A DNA stretch of 64,000 nt from Echinococcus granulosus (GCF_000524195.1 NW_020170383.1:1270194-1334193), one strand, 5' to 3'; counted from the first letter of the stretch, positions 11,230 through 26,000 are shown. Notes: a model not told the origin generated them from the sequence alone. A program made the numbers and translations.

Positions 11230-13545
11230 GATTCTTGGGGTTTCGAAACCACACATGCAAGTACACATGTAAATTGGCCAGTTTGCTTGTTTAATGAGCA
11301 CTATGGCTTTGAGAACGAATGCTGCGATACTGTGCATGTCTGATGTATAATGTGCTCACCATCCTACTGGACCCCCCAATTGCAGTGTGGAATCCTCCTG
11401 TGGTTGCAATGTTATGCCAAACCAAAACCAATCTTGAGCAAATTTTCTTCCTGGATATTAGCTTGATTATTTCAGCATGTGTTGCTTTTCGCTGCTGTAG
11501 TTTTTGATCCGCAATGAAAATGGATGAAGAACTTTTTGGGGGCACCGGTGGTTCTCTCCACCCATTCACCTGTTAATGTTGTAGGAATAAAGGGGATCGC
11601 TGGCTTTAGCAGTTGTTTTTTATTTAATGTAGGCGCGTCAGCCTTTGGTCTTGATGGGTGTTGAGTACATTCTATGTGTTCCAAAAATGGCAAGTGAACA
11701 AAATTTGCAGCTATTCGGACATCAGTTCGGGTTCTCTGAGGTTCGTCCGTGCTGCAGCTGTGACGCGCTCCGTGACTAACTCCTATTAAAATGATGCTTC
11801 GGCATTGGAAATGACTTGACAGATGTCTAAATTAGTGCATATCTTCCGTTTTGATGTACACTTTACAAAATGGCACATGACTGTTAAAATGCCTGATTGT
11901 CGGCGCAAAATTTGTATTTAAACACAGAGCTTGCGCTGATGGAGCACTAAGGTCAACTTTCTGTTTGGTAAGTCACTCGCCCTCTAAATGATACTTTGCA
12001 GACTATTGCGCAAATCTAAAGTACTTTTCACCCCTCTTTTTAAGTATGTCAGGTTTAGAATGTGAATTTCATCCACCTATCCTACATTAATGAAGGCGGA
12101 AGTCGGATGATCACTTGACGTTTTCAAAATGATGTGGGAATGTACCCCAGTTACTCTCACAAAGTTGGAAAAAAAACAGACAATAGACTGAATACTAGCC
12201 TTTAGATACTGCTGTCAAGTTGTTTTAAGACAATCACTACCGTCTTAAAGGATTTGATCACACTGCTCATCTCGTGAAGCCGTGGTACTTAGTAGTATCA
12301 AGTAGAAAGTGGAATTTTCCACATATTTATTTGTAGTGTTCATTTTCACCCACGCACCCCGAGGTCTATGAATTTTTTCAGAATTCCTCTTACAACTGTT
12401 CTTAATATCCTTCTTTGTGATAAAAGTTATTGCTCTCTCCGTCATTTTCTTCTTTGGGTGAATAGGTGACTGTTTACTCCGTTACAATTCGTTTTGGTAT
12501 TGACTGCGATGAGGTAGTGTTTACCCATCTCCCTTGGCAATTGTTAGATGGCATATAAGGTACGTGACTTCCAATTGGATTTGTAACTTTTTGTTTCAAT
12601 CATTTTAAGCATTTAAAAGCAACTAAATATGGTTTTAACCCACTGAACTATTTCGAAATTGCTGCTGCAATGGTGTGCTTTCAAGATGTCTGTTTATAAC
12701 TTTTTAAGTTAGGAAAACAACCATGTTTTTATTTATTCGTAGTGTGCAGCTTATTTGGATCCAATGCGCTACGTAGGGGAGGACAACTGATGCTCTACAT
12801 GTGCTATCTTTTCAGGTTATCTTATCATTATGCTGGTTGCTGGTATCATTTCCTCATTGTCGACAAGTGCATAGCCAAGCTGGCCAAAATTTTGTCTCAC
12901 CGAGTCACGATGTTAGCGACATAAATTTGTGTTTGCATTTCGATCACTTCAAGTGATTTTTTCCCAACGATGTATTTTGCCAGTCAACTATTGATGCTAT
13001 TTATGGAATCGGTTGCGTTAGATAATACCTTCCTCCTCGTTGCCTTTATCGCATAAAGTTCCCTTAATTAAGTTCTATTTCTGCAGCATGTTGTCCGCAT
13101 GTAACAGTTGAGTTCTTTATTTATAAATCCAACATAAGCTTCTAGGGCCCTACCTACAATCGCGCATGTTGTTCCCAAGCCCCTTGCTAACTCTCCTCGT
13201 CAGTAGGCACTTAGTTTAACTTTGAATTTTACCATCCACGGGAACTCACAGATAATTGCTCCATATTCATTAATTCCTACTAATTTACGCTAGAATAACA
13301 CTGGTTCAGTTATTTTTTCGGACATCATTCAATTTAACTTAACTAGAACGTTCAAAACAATGTAGAGTTAAAATTTCGATTATTAAGGTTATTCGTTTCA
13401 CACTTATCAGAAGTTACAAATTTGCCATGCTTTCAATTGGAAACTTAATTATGAACCATAAGATGGAATTCTACTATTATTGCATTAGGCTTATAATTAA
13501 TGATCTGCCTTAAAGTAACTTTGGAATCAAATAGATTACACAATA
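11230..13545. other. Convergent intergenic region between LMBR1-family and Shaw channel genes
   Basis: About 2.3 kb of AT-rich sequence between the + strand poly(A) site and the - strand poly(A) signal. I see no supportable gene or repeat. Confidence 0.55.
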
Positions 13546-13551
13546 TTTATT
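13546..13551 (-). promoter_or_regulatory. Poly(A) signal of Shaw channel long isoform
   Basis: TTTATT on the + strand is AATAAA on the - strand, 107 bases past the TAG at 13658-13660. Its position supports the 13658-14097 segment as a terminal exon of a minus-strand gene. Confidence 0.6.
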
Positions 13552-13657
13552 TCATCGACGGAAGGTTAGCCTTTGGGTAGGACAACAGAAGTGTGAGGTT
13601 CAATCCTAGCATGGCGTGGTCCCAAGTTACAGTTCCACACACCAACCCCTCGGCCCT

Positions 13658-14097
13658 CTATGCGATCTCGGGGGACATGGCGTTGGCAGTTCGATTTTCG
13701 CGCAGCGGTGGGAACGGTGCGCGTTGATCGAGGCTGGTGTGCGAGAAATTGCTCACCCTCGCTTTCTGGTGGGTGGCGGAGGAGGCTGTGGACGAGGCAA
13801 AGGAGAAGTGACACCTATTTGCAGGAAACTCGCTATCCCAACAGAGCGACTCAAAGTCGCAGCGACTCTGCTGGTGCTGCCGCTGCTGCCTTCGCAGACT
13901 TTCTGCTGTAACGGTGGTGGTAGTGAAAGTGTCTACCACCGGAGGACTCTGGATCTCTGGGGTGAGGGGATTTGGGGGCGAGGAATCACTTATCGAAGCT
14001 ACTTCGTTCACCGTCTCGTAGATACTTCGCGAAATAGACTGCTGGGGCGGAACCATAAAGAGTTCCGTCGAACATTTCTTGGAGTTTTGGCCTCCAC
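13658..14097 (-). CDS. Shaw: Shaw channel predicted terminal exon 5 (long C-terminal tail)
   Basis: This minus-strand frame starts after acceptor CTAAAG with two bases that complete the phase-1 codon left by donor AGAA|GTATGC at 22450, giving Ser-Gly-Gly. It encodes 145 further residues rich in Ser/Thr/Pro/Gln ([18 protein letters not shown] near the start) and ends in TAG. AATAAA follows 107 bases later. Composition is GC-rich and coding-like against an AT-rich background. Weak points: the acceptor lacks a strong pyrimidine tract, the intron is 8.4 kb, and no homologue of the tail is recognised. Alternative 3' exons are well known in Kv3 genes. Confidence 0.55.
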
Positions 14098-17000
14098 CTT
14101 TAGTTTATATGAACGAAAAGTACATGCATTCGTTATGCAGCCTATTTTTTTCGAAATAAGGTCATATCTTTCAGTCATGCGTTAGCTATCACGATTCGAA
14201 TGTACGATAATGCTCTACGGTATGCATCCCGATTACATCATAGTGCTGCATTCCTTACTGATTCTCACGATTTACGCTGGGTTTTTTTTCTCAGATAAAT
14301 TAGGGCACTCGTTAATTTTTACTACTTCACGCCTTAAAGTTATGTATTTTCAAAATCCTGAATTCTAAAACGCTATGTATTATTTAAGTGTTGATAGTCT
14401 TCAGTTCTGAGATATTTAACACCAACTTCAGCATTAATTTATTAAAAATGAAGTATTATTGGATGCTGATCTGAACGAAGTGCTCTTTACCAAGCTAACG
14501 AATTAAAGTGAACTAATAAGTTAATTTTTTGAAAGGTACGCATGTGGCATTTCACTAACAAATCTAAGCAGTCTCAAAACTGAATCAAATTTAAACACTA
14601 ATATAAAAATAAATTAATAACTGTAGCTGCAGAAAGATCGTCAATCCTCACGACTCAATAGCGTTTCAGTAAACTTATTAGATAAGTTTATCCGTAATTA
14701 TTCAATTGCACATGAGGTAACATGCAAGCACAGTGCGGTCGTAATGTTCAGTGCAAATTCTTGAAAGCGAGCTAACTGAGAATTGTCTTTCAGATCTTAA
14801 TGGGCGGATTGCAAAGAAATCTTAAATATCTAGTGCAGTTACGTCTTAAAAGTTGATTTTGCATACTTCATTGTTAATGCGAAGGCCCAAGGTATGGGCT
14901 AAGTATGTAATTTTTCGTTTGCATGAACCGTATTCCGAGCTGAATGACCTATTGCAACATGAAGCAGAGTACTCGGATTTAACTAAATCAAGATTATTAA
15001 ACATTCGGATATTGACGGTGTACCGAGTTGTTAGATTTGGACAGAAGACTTGCATTCACTGTAGGTTAGATACCAATAGAGTACTTACCAGCGGTGACCA
15101 GTGGTGAAGCATCGTTGGGGAGGTTATGAGGTCTTCGGTGGCAAAGGGAAAGGGCTACTAAAATAGTTTTGAAAATACTTTGGACATGCTGCACGAAACA
15201 TCGCGCATTCTTAAATCTTCACATTTTAAACAACCGATCTTGCTACTGAGAACAGCTAAATACAACGTGCCAGGAATCATGATTGAAGGCTTTCTGGTAC
15301 TTGTAAATAAACTAGTTCTATTTAACAAAAAATAAGTAGTTTAGCACGGCGACGTTTATATTTCATGTTATGATGGTCAAAATAATCCGAGCACTGCACA
15401 AAGTGGAACATAAGTCATGTAGAACCTCATTGAATTAAATCATTTTGGAGTCGATTTGCGTTTTTTTAGTCCAGTCGGTTATATGCGTTGCCTGAAGTGG
15501 ATTTCATAACACCATACCGGACCCTATCTTAGGAAAATATGATATTGATATATTTAAAAACATGCCAAAATTTAGACATAGTTTAACAGCGACTGTTTAC
15601 TATCGCGTAGTTGTTTGTTACAGAGATGATGCTAACACAGACACAAAAGTATGCTGGAAATGACTCCAATCTCAGAAGACGCTTCTGTGTCGGCTTCCCA
15701 GAAGCACCCTTTTTCGTGGCTAATCTCCAGGGATTCTAGAACATCGTTTTCTGGCTCAGTTCTTCTGACTGGCCAATATCACGAACAGAAGGACTTTAGA
15801 CTGCTAATAATTACCACAAGATCAAGACTAATTAAACACCAATAAAAAATCAGAATGGAAGCACTTCATCGGCTAGCAGTTAACATACTTAAATGCCACA
15901 TCTCTGGGTTACTCACACGTCCGTGCTGAAATTTGTCTCCTGATTACGCCTTTTGGAAACTCGACAGGATCCAGACTCACGAAAATAAACACTGGTTCAT
16001 AACAAAATCGCATCGTCAAGCGCAGGAGAACCTCAAAACCCCCTAGTTGAGTTACCCATGTTATTCCAGCAAGTAAAGAAGTAAAGGCTATCAGGGAAAG
16101 CAATTTCTTTCATAAATCACTATTGACCTACTCATGTGCATCGTCAGAATGCATAGTTCAATAATGCATACCGAGATTTCAAATGAGGTATTAATAAAAC
16201 GCAGAGATGGAAATGGCGAACATGGTGCGATTGTTTACCACAACTACTTCAAAATTGCCTAGTCGCGCAGAATCCCTTTTTGCCATCGAAGCACGCGTTC
16301 CTCTGTTCGTTTATAACTCAAAGTTAGGATGGCTTTGTGGTGTTTTACTTGGGTTATTAAGAAGGAAACTTGTTGCTTATGCCGTCAAATGGGTAATTAA
16401 TTTAAAGTAGTTCACGAACTACAGTTGCAGTTAATTTCATCTAAACGGAAACATAAAAACCACTTTTACCCTTATCAGTATTGACATAAAAATAAATTCT
16501 TCAGGTGAACTGTGCGCTTGGATATACCGATGATGATGTCCAAACAAACTACCATTTCTTATATTGTATTCTAAGTTGTGCAAAAAAGCGATTTCTCTCA
16601 TTACATTAGATCCAATCCATCAAATATTATACACGGATCTAATACAGAACACCTCAGTGCATAGCGAGATCCATTTAGGTTCCACGGCACTGCAAAAGTG
16701 CCGTTTTTAATAAATACCATTAAAGGTAGTGGAAATGTACTAGCAGTTAGGTATTCGTGCAATTCTAGAAAGGCATGAAGGAAACAAAAAGTTATTTATT
16801 TGTTTTATTAAAGTAGCTGAAAAACAAAGAGCTTTTTATGAATAAACAAAACAATCCCGAGAGGAAACACTTTAAATGGGATGGTAGAATAATACTATTA
16901 CTCCTCCGTGAAGTGGAATGGATTGCAAATGCGCTGCTGTGCGTGATCTGCGGACGGGTGAACCTTAAACCACCTTTGATGCATTTGCAAAAGAAAGCAA

Positions 17001-20000
17001 AATCTCATGGTTTTCTTCTTGTTACAAATACCCCTTACGTGGAAATGGTGAAAATCCACTTTGCGTCGATAGTTTGGATTGTATGTTCATTGATGTCATA
17101 GGTCATAATAAAGTTATGTTTAAAATTTAGCTGATTGGTGCTTACCTTGGTAAAGAATGCTGTGTAACCATTTAGTATAGTGAAAAATGCGTACGTTTAT
17201 CAAGGTAGAGAATTAAGCATGATTTCGTGATATTGCTCTGTTTGAGAGGCTTTGGCCCCTGGACTTATGGCATCTCGATTCACTTAAGGAAAGTGGGTTG
17301 TCACTCGTTAAAAAACAGGTCAGGCGATTAATCAAAGCATAATAACGCCCTACGTAATGGTACCTCTCTTCAGCTGGGAGAGAATAGGTTTTTTGCAATC
17401 AGACTGAATGTGAAAGAATTAGCATCTAAGAACCGCTTATATTAAGTCAGTTGGAAAAATTTTTTGAATTAAACATGCCACCCAATGCAATTTAGATGAT
17501 GAGGTTAGAAGGGGACAAAAGTGGAACAAATACTGATCCGACAGTTACCAACTCAAAATCCCTATATTGCCAATAATTTTCTAGTAAGAGTGTCCATTCT
17601 TAATCATTCCTGCTCCATGTGCTTTTTTACAAAAGGTGCTTATATCTCCTCAACCATCGTACAATTCCAATTCGCACACGGAACAGTTGCCACTCAGCAG
17701 TGAAACCGTGGACGGGCTTGAGTCTAATGAAGCGTGCTTTGCATAGGAGGATTATTTACATCCACTCAACATTTGAAAGCATTCCTCAGCAAGTTATCCC
17801 GCGGTAGACCCCAAACCCTGCGGCAAAGCTTCCTGATCCAGACCCGCATCTCACGCTCTTTGCACGTTTATCCAGTGCAAATCTTACTTCCTTAATAAAA
17901 TCCCATGGCTCTATTAATGGTTCATGTATATTACATGCATTCCAGAGTTCAGTAAGGGTAATTTCTACTGCTTAAGATTCCTCTTACTTAAAAACTATTT
18001 TATGTTGTATTTATTCATGCATAAATCTCGAGACTTACTAAGATTTAAAACGTTTAAAGACCAAGTCTTATTGAGTTGCATTTGATTCGCAATTAGCTCA
18101 TACCGTCTTGCGAAGGAGAAAATGAAACTCAAACATCTAAAATCCCACATAGCGAATAATTAGTGTCATTAAAAAATAAGGAATGCATTTACTACCTTTT
18201 ATGACGTTTATTGATGAATTTCAGCTCGGAGAAAAGTTAACAAGATCATTTTTCCTTATTGTAACCTTTTCCATTTTCTTGTTTGGACAAAGGTTCGGAC
18301 AGCTGCTAAACCCCGTTTCGCACAAATGAGACGATAAGGCTTTGGGTGAGATTTGGAGGATATACACACTAAACGAAGGAGCTGAGAATTCTTTGACTGA
18401 TTTAGACATGTTTTTCTAATACCATTTGCCGTATATAAAAGCCCATTTTCTTTATAAATACTTTTTTTTCTTCTCAAGAAGGAATAGCTTTGGCCTAATC
18501 CTTCAATAAACAGATTCCTCCATTCTTATCAACTGCAGTGAATTAGCAGTAATGCGCATCCTTTTGTTTCAATTTTCGTGCTTTGTTATCAGGTAATAAT
18601 TCATGTTTAGAGATTTATTTTTACCTCTGGGAGGGTCACAATTTTCCGGCTCCACTTTGTCTATAGCGTAAATGCAACCGCATGTTTTCGCTTGGGAAAA
18701 TAAAATTTGATTCCTTGCATAGATCAAAAGATCACTAGACGACCACAGGCGGACGCTTTACAATTCGACGAACTATCGCCAACTCTGTCAAAAGAATGTA
18801 GCGATTTTTCCCGTAGCATTTGAAGTCGGGCATGCGTGACTGATTGATGAACCAGTTGATTGACAGGCTGACTAATTAATGAGTTAATTAATTAAGGAAA
18901 GTTAGTAGCCAGATAGCCAGCAATATTCGGATTATTAATGGCGAATGTATACCAAACATACTGGCACAGCAATTACGGAGAAAGAGTCGTCAAAAATTAA
19001 TATGGCATTATTCGCGTTTTGCAAAAGGTTAGGGGATACTGCTTCATGTTATTTCAGCTTGCAAGTTAGCCCATAAGATTTGCTTTCTATGTTTTCAAAT
19101 ATTTCTTCTGTCTTTAATCCATAAATTCTTAAAGGAATCAGTAACTACTATATTAATATAAGTCCTTGATCTTGTGCAAAAAACGATTGAGACTTAAGTA
19201 TCTCTTAAGGACACAATAAATTCACCGACAGTCACGACATGCTTTACCTTTTTAATTCTCCGTGGATCAGTAAAACAATATGCAAGGCAATTTTTGTTAA
19301 TAATAGCGGTAGAATGGCATCACTATGTATCAAAGGGGAATTTGAATACGCAAAAGTCTAGAAGGATGTGAACTTACTTGATGGCTGTGAAGTCCTTGGC
19401 GAGTTTGGAGTCTCCTCGCCTGCCCCTACTAGACTGGCCTGTCGGTTGCATGGAATACCTGGATATGAACAAGTCACGACTAAGTCACATTTCGACAATT
19501 TGATTATTAAACGAAAAGTTAGTTGCATACACCGTTTCGTTTTCGCACAACGCTGGTGGTAGAACTAATGGTAAAAGCACCGAGTGAAACAAATTATCTC
19601 CTGGCTACTTCACTATTAATCGAATCTAAAACTAAATTGAATCAGGTAAAATATAAAGCCCTCTTTAATGCCATTTTTTGATGTTCACATTTGGAGTCTG
19701 ATTTGTGCCGCCAATGGCAATTATGTGCGCGCAGAAAAAATTGCTATGAACGATATCCTCACAAGTGCAGGTTTGACAAATTAATTTCGCACTTTGTGGA
19801 CCATCAAGTTTCGATCCCATACGTAGGCGACTTGAGTGAACTTCCAATGAAGGCGCATACTTAAGCCTAGGATCTTACACTTCTGCATACTTTGGCGCTC
19901 TCATTTCAAACTTTTTTCCATTTGATACCTTAAAATAAATGAAAAAGTAGATACACATGTACGAATTTATACACTTTAATGCTTCAAGCATTATTAAACC

Positions 20001-23000
20001 AGTTGTCTCAATTTAATATAATCTTCACTTTCTCTAAAATTACTCCTTTCTTAAAAAGTGCTCTCAATTCGGATTAGCAGCCTGCTTTTACTTTCCGTTT
20101 AGTGTGCTTCCGGTCATTTACAGAACTCCATCCTTCCCAGGAGTGGCGATGTGCGTACTCTTTGGAGGGATTTTTAACATCTCTCGCCAAAAGGTAACTT
20201 TGTGGACTTGCAGATTTGATAGTAAGCAGAAAAAAGTGTCAGACGGCCGGCTAGATTTCACCGTAATATATCGTATTATGACAAAACACCATTTGACTGA
20301 AAGAAAAAGTTCCAATTGTAAAACATGAATTTGCATGCTTAACTCAGATGCTTCAAAATTATAAAAGCGTGGTGGAACCGATATTGTGCTGTGTTGGCAA
20401 TGAAAATATAGACATTGGTCAACTAAAAATGCATGCAATAGCATAGCATGATATTATTTCCCCTGAAAGAACGTATACCTGATTAAACTTGGCTTTTCAG
20501 AGACCAGATGCATACTGCTGCAGGTGACAAGCAATAGAATACAAGTGAAACATGTATTCCATCTATTCTGTGAAATCGTACAGGGGAAGGTAGATTGTAT
20601 TGCGCTAGCCCGTGAGACCTAACTAGATTCGCTGAATGCTTGTAATCCCGCAAAATCGACTTTACGCCTCTTCCCGCGAGCCACTCTACCTTATCATGGG
20701 GACGCGATTCAAGTCTACCGCTTCATCTTAAACAGCCGCACCCTCGCACAACCATAACGGGTGGTTTTTAGTCTGCGGAGAATGACAGGTGGGCTTCGTT
20801 AGAAATTCGTAAACTACAAGGCAATTTAAGATAAATTAGGAGAGTTTTTATTAAATATTTTTAACTACCTGAATTCAGTGATGCCAACTATTGTACTTAT
20901 GAAATCACATAGATCATTTTACTGCTCAAGAAAAATACTTTCACATGTTTTTTGTCTCATCGTGCAGCTTCAAAAATGAAAGAAGATTTTACTTTCCACT
21001 GTTCTGTTTTATGAAGGCGTATCTCTATATGCGGGACCGTGGTATTCGAGTGCCATCTCAGATGTTATAAATAGTTCAACCTTTATACTTCGATGAATGA
21101 GCACTTTTTGTCAATAAGAACTCTGGCTATGTATCAGGCCGAGATCACAAAGACGTGCTTGGAAAATTCTTCCTCTTACTTATAGTAATCTGTTTGCCCG
21201 TTTCACCCGTCACTATGGTGTATAGACTGGCACGTAGAAAGGAAAAATTAAACCATTCATCGAGGAATACGAACATGTCAAGCAGCAGAATGTAATGGCA
21301 CACGATAATCTCAAGCATTCCTAAGACAAGTAAGAGGGAGCAACTCAGCAAGTCTAAAAAGTGAGTGGGATTATGAAAACTAGTACCTGTTTCAAATTTA
21401 CGATGATAGGCGTAGCTATAATAGTTAACATTTGGGCTGAACTATTACCCATCCATTTCAAAGGCAACCTTGGTTGCATTAGAAGCACAGCTAGGATTGA
21501 TACATTCGTTCCCAACGAGACTCTGTGAAGCCGTGAACGTTTAGCCAAGAACCGTCCAACCCCTCCATGCTTTACGCAGTATTTTCCTTATAATGGGATT
21601 GAAATTTTAACCTTTCCTCCAACGGGTTAGTAATCCAGTAGCCGAGGCAAATTTAAACTGTTAAAAAGATTCATTTTAGATAATACGCCAAACCACTGAT
21701 ACAATGCTTACACATGGGGTATCACTTTGTTAAAGTGTGGGGGAAATTCCTACTGAATAGTTTTCAACGATTCCATTGTCTCTTATTGTGGATTCTAGAA
21801 ACCCATTGTATAAGGTTTTATCAACCATAGATGATTTGACTTTTGGATGTTTTAAATGAAGCTGATTAGGTAAAAATAAGTTAACATTTTGAATATTCGT
21901 TAGCACCGGGAAAACAGCTTAGTGGGATTGAGTAATTGCTTGAGGCATGTGAATAGTAAGTCAACACAAGCCTTTTCGCTTATTGGAGGAAATCTATGCT
22001 ATTAATCAGGAAGTCTGTCTTTTATAAAGCGATACTGGGGTTATCGAGGTGTCTAAATTGCGTTAGATGTATGCGCCATTAATTGCTACAGTGCTTGGCA
22101 AATCATTTCTCTTTAAGTGCATGGCATAATCATTTCCTGCGCAGCCATCTAGGTAATTGAAGCCAAAGACATTTGATTTAGCAATCGAATAGCTTTCAGT
22201 TCCTTAAAACGATAGGCTTGACACTAGTTCAACTTAATAAGATTTCATTTTTGACAGTATGAGAGTTTAGTAGATTGACAGATACGTGATCGTATACCAA
22301 ACCTGCCAAATTTACCTCATTGCATCTTATAGCTCTTCATAAAGTGTTATTTCGGTTACCAGGCTACCAAGTCCATAATAGTATGTTTTTCTCTATTGTT
22401 ATTGGATTTAACTAGGCGAAAAGAGGAGAGAGTAAGGAGGAATGCATACTTCTGCGAGGACAGAGAGGAGCTGTATGAACGTTTTCGAAAATGGCACTGT
22501 TCCACATCCGTCGGCTGTCGGGGCTGTGGAGCGGCTCGGGCAGCGCGCCGCGTTCCGTCATTTTGACTGAGGGACCAAAGTTGGCCGCGAAGCCGGTGAA
22601 GACGTTGGATGTTATACCCCTACCGCCACCCCTCGAGCTCCCTCCGCTACCACCACCTCCACATTTTGGCCGCACTGCCTCCACGGGTAGCACGCGACGA
22701 CGCTTCTTAGGCAGCTTTGAGCGCGCCTGTGTGTGTGAGTAGAACATTGAGAAGTTGGAGACTATCACTGGCACTGGCAGCGAGATGGTTAGAACTCCGG
22801 TGATTGCACACATCGCTCCGACTATCATGCCTGCAAAGGAAAAGGTTTTTTCGGTTTTGGCTCAACACTCATACTTCTTATGGTTTTGACGAACGGTACA
22901 GGAAGGGAATTATGAGAGTAAATCAAACCACTAGAAGATAAGAGGATTGTATCTCGGTATGTGCATTTTATTTGAGTCGCTTAGTATCCCTGAATGGACT

Positions 23001-26000
23001 GAGACTCCAATAACACGGAATGTATAAGGTCTAGAAAACCAGTTTTAAAAGTTTTTCTTGTTAATATTCAAGTTCTTTGGAACAAAACTTATGTGTAATT
23101 CATCCTACAGATGTTTGAAAAAGTTGCATGAGGGAATCCAAAATTCAACGGGAAAGACTTTGAGTGATGAAGACAGGAGATGCCAGCATTCCTTGAATAC
23201 GCTATTGCTTAACAATTTATGTAGTGATTTAGTAAGGTGATCATTCTTAGTGATGAGTTGTTGAGAGCAAAGTGGGAGTGTTTAACATCACCAGCATCTG
23301 CTTACCTCTAGCCATGAATTTGGGATTGAATGCAATTCTTTGACCGATGGTAGAAAAATTTGTGCTTGATTACCGACAAAATCAACTTTAAACGGATTTA
23401 TGATAACTCTTTTGGTTAAGTAACGACTTCTCCCTGTTTCTTCCGGTTGGATTAAAATCTTTCTCGTTTGCCAAAACACAATTTGTCTCATCCATTTGAC
23501 TATTTGAAGTACAAGAACGATTTTATGAAACAGGCTTTCCTGTTCCATGCTATGCTAATGCACTGTTCGAGCGCTTAATAATTAGCTGTCGGATCAAAGA
23601 CCGAAATGCTTTCAATTAGCTCATTCGTCAATAAGACAAAGAGTAGTTGCGTTTCTGGGGCTTTGTTGGTGGAGTAAGCAGAATGTTAGCATTTAGATTA
23701 CTTGGAAGAGGACTCCAAGGTTCGTTAAGCGCTTAAGGAGAGGGAATTGAAATAAAAAGCAGACCGGTGACAGGGTTTGATAATTATATTAATAATGTTT
23801 TTATTTTCATGGCTTTTGTATTCCAGCAATCTAACTCTACTCACATTAAAAATATTGCCCTGCAAACATACACCAACTATTCAGTGTTTAAAGTTGTAAT
23901 GAGAGCCAACGTTTGCTGCATCACAATACCATTAAAATTAGACAGTTTTTTGACATGCATCTCGATTTCTGAAGTACTAGAGAATTCTTTGTGACTAATA
24001 TATTACTATAATCAAATTGCATTTTACAGTTTTGGAAAGCTGTAGATGTTTTAAGGTTCATTAATCTCATATTAAATGATGTGTAAATGTGTCTAGCAAA
24101 TCAAAATGGCTACCACAAGTAGTATTTATGCCATCTCATTAAAAAGGTTGACGCGGCAACCGAGGCAACCATGACTTCACGAATGAACCAAGACTACTTC
24201 ACTGAAGGCATATGACCGTAAATTTAACTTAGCTGTCATGCACCCTCAAAAATAACAGCTTGTTATCGACAAAAAGACCTCTGACACTTATTAGTCTAAA
24301 TGAACTGATAATAGGTGGGAATGTCAATTAGTAGCACCTAGATGGGAAATCTATTTATTAGTAAATGGGTACAAGTATCAACATAGGGGTTACTGACGAT
24401 TACTTTAAACAGCAGTTGAAATGTAAATGGATTTTTAGGATGAGCTTACCCAAATAGGTTTTTGGTACCATGTCGCCGTACCCAACAGTGGTCATGGTGA
24501 CGATGGCCCACCACAGTCCTACAGGGATGGAGTTAAAGTCATTGTGTGGGTTGTTCTGAAACCGCTCTGCGTAGTACATTAGGGCGGCGAAAATGATGAT
24601 AAAGACTCCAAGGAAGAAGACCAAGAGGAGAAGCTCCTTTAGGCTGGCTCGAAATGTGTGGATGAGGATCTTTAGGCCCGAGTAGTGGCGCGTTAGCTTG
24701 AAGAGGCGCATGATGCGCACAATGGAGAAGAACTCCAGGACCTCGTATTCAGAGCTGAAAATGAGCACCTTGGCAAGGAATTGATCCAAGTAGAAGGAGA
24801 GGAGGGCGAGGAGGTCGATGACGTTGACCGCAGAGCGGAAGAAGGCGAGTTTGGAGTGAGCTACGAGGAAGCGAAGGCTAATCTCGAAGGTGAACCAGAT
24901 GTTGCAGATGATCTCGATATAATCGAAGATGTTGTGCGCCCGGATAGAGGTGCGCTCGATCATCCAGAGGGTCTGCATGGGTCCGACAGTGGCGGTAGAG
25001 GCGGTCGCGGTGGTGGATGCTGCGATTGAGGAGGCGGCCCGTGGCATACGCGTATGCGCTAAGCCATGCGCACCCTCGTTCTCATGCCGGGACTCCGTAT
25101 CGCTTAAATAATAGCTCTCTCTCGGTGGCGCAGATTCCTCTAAAGGTGTTTCGAAGGTTCGGTTCACCAGCTCCGGAATGCGCATTGATGGGGCCGTTTT
25201 TAGACAGAAGGAAACGATTGAGAGGATGATGAAGAAGACTGAAACAAATGCTACTGCCTGAAAGATAAGCGGAATAAAGAGTTATTGCATTTTGGAAAAG
25301 TTAGGATCCGAGTTCTGAAGATTTCTCGGTTACGTGAATGAAGCTATCAAACCAGTAACTAAATAAAGTTGTTTAGCTTGATACAACTGATTAAATTCAC
25401 CTAATGTGTTTTGCATAGTTCAAATCATTCCTTCGCTTTAGGACAAAAGTCAAAATTTGAAGCTAGATTATTTTATAAGGGAACCTTTTAAAACACTCGT
25501 TTGGCAGCATTTAAAAATTAGGCTCTCTTGTAGGTACTTAATATGGTTTTGGAGACGCTTACATAAACATTGATAACCGCGATAAGTTAGCAGAGCACTG
25601 AATTCCACCCGCGTCTACTTCTATTTATTTATAATTTCACAACAATGCTTTAATATCAGTAAATTCGCGTTAGGAGTGGTTCTGCCATTTTGGAAAAACC
25701 TCCACGGTGAAGCAAGAGCAATCTAGGTTTCAATCATATCATACTGCCCTTTCAAGCCCTTCACCAGCGATAAAATTCAGTGTTCTATTCGCCTCATTTG
25801 CCTTTTACGCTGATTCCAAGGCTGCATCCTTCCCAAATATCGCCATTTCCTTTTTGTTTGAAATCAGACTAAAGTCAGGATTATTAAAGGTAATTAGAAT
25901 AAAGTACAGATGACCGTGGCAGATGCAAATAATTTGCACAAAACCTCCATTGCTTGTGACTAGCCATGGATTCGTAATTACTGTGAGCCAATTCATGTAC

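Noticed and set aside
13616..14185. 189-codon + strand frame opposite the channel's exon 5
   Set aside because: It runs antisense to a phase-consistent, poly(A)-associated minus-strand exon, has no domain, and its openness follows from the GC-rich codons on the other strand.
20580..20790. GC-richer patch with 8-base inverted arms (AAGGTAGA at 20587 and TCTACCTT at 20685) and a B-box-like motif
   Set aside because: The arms are short enough for chance, and no tRNA or SINE structure could be built around the motif.
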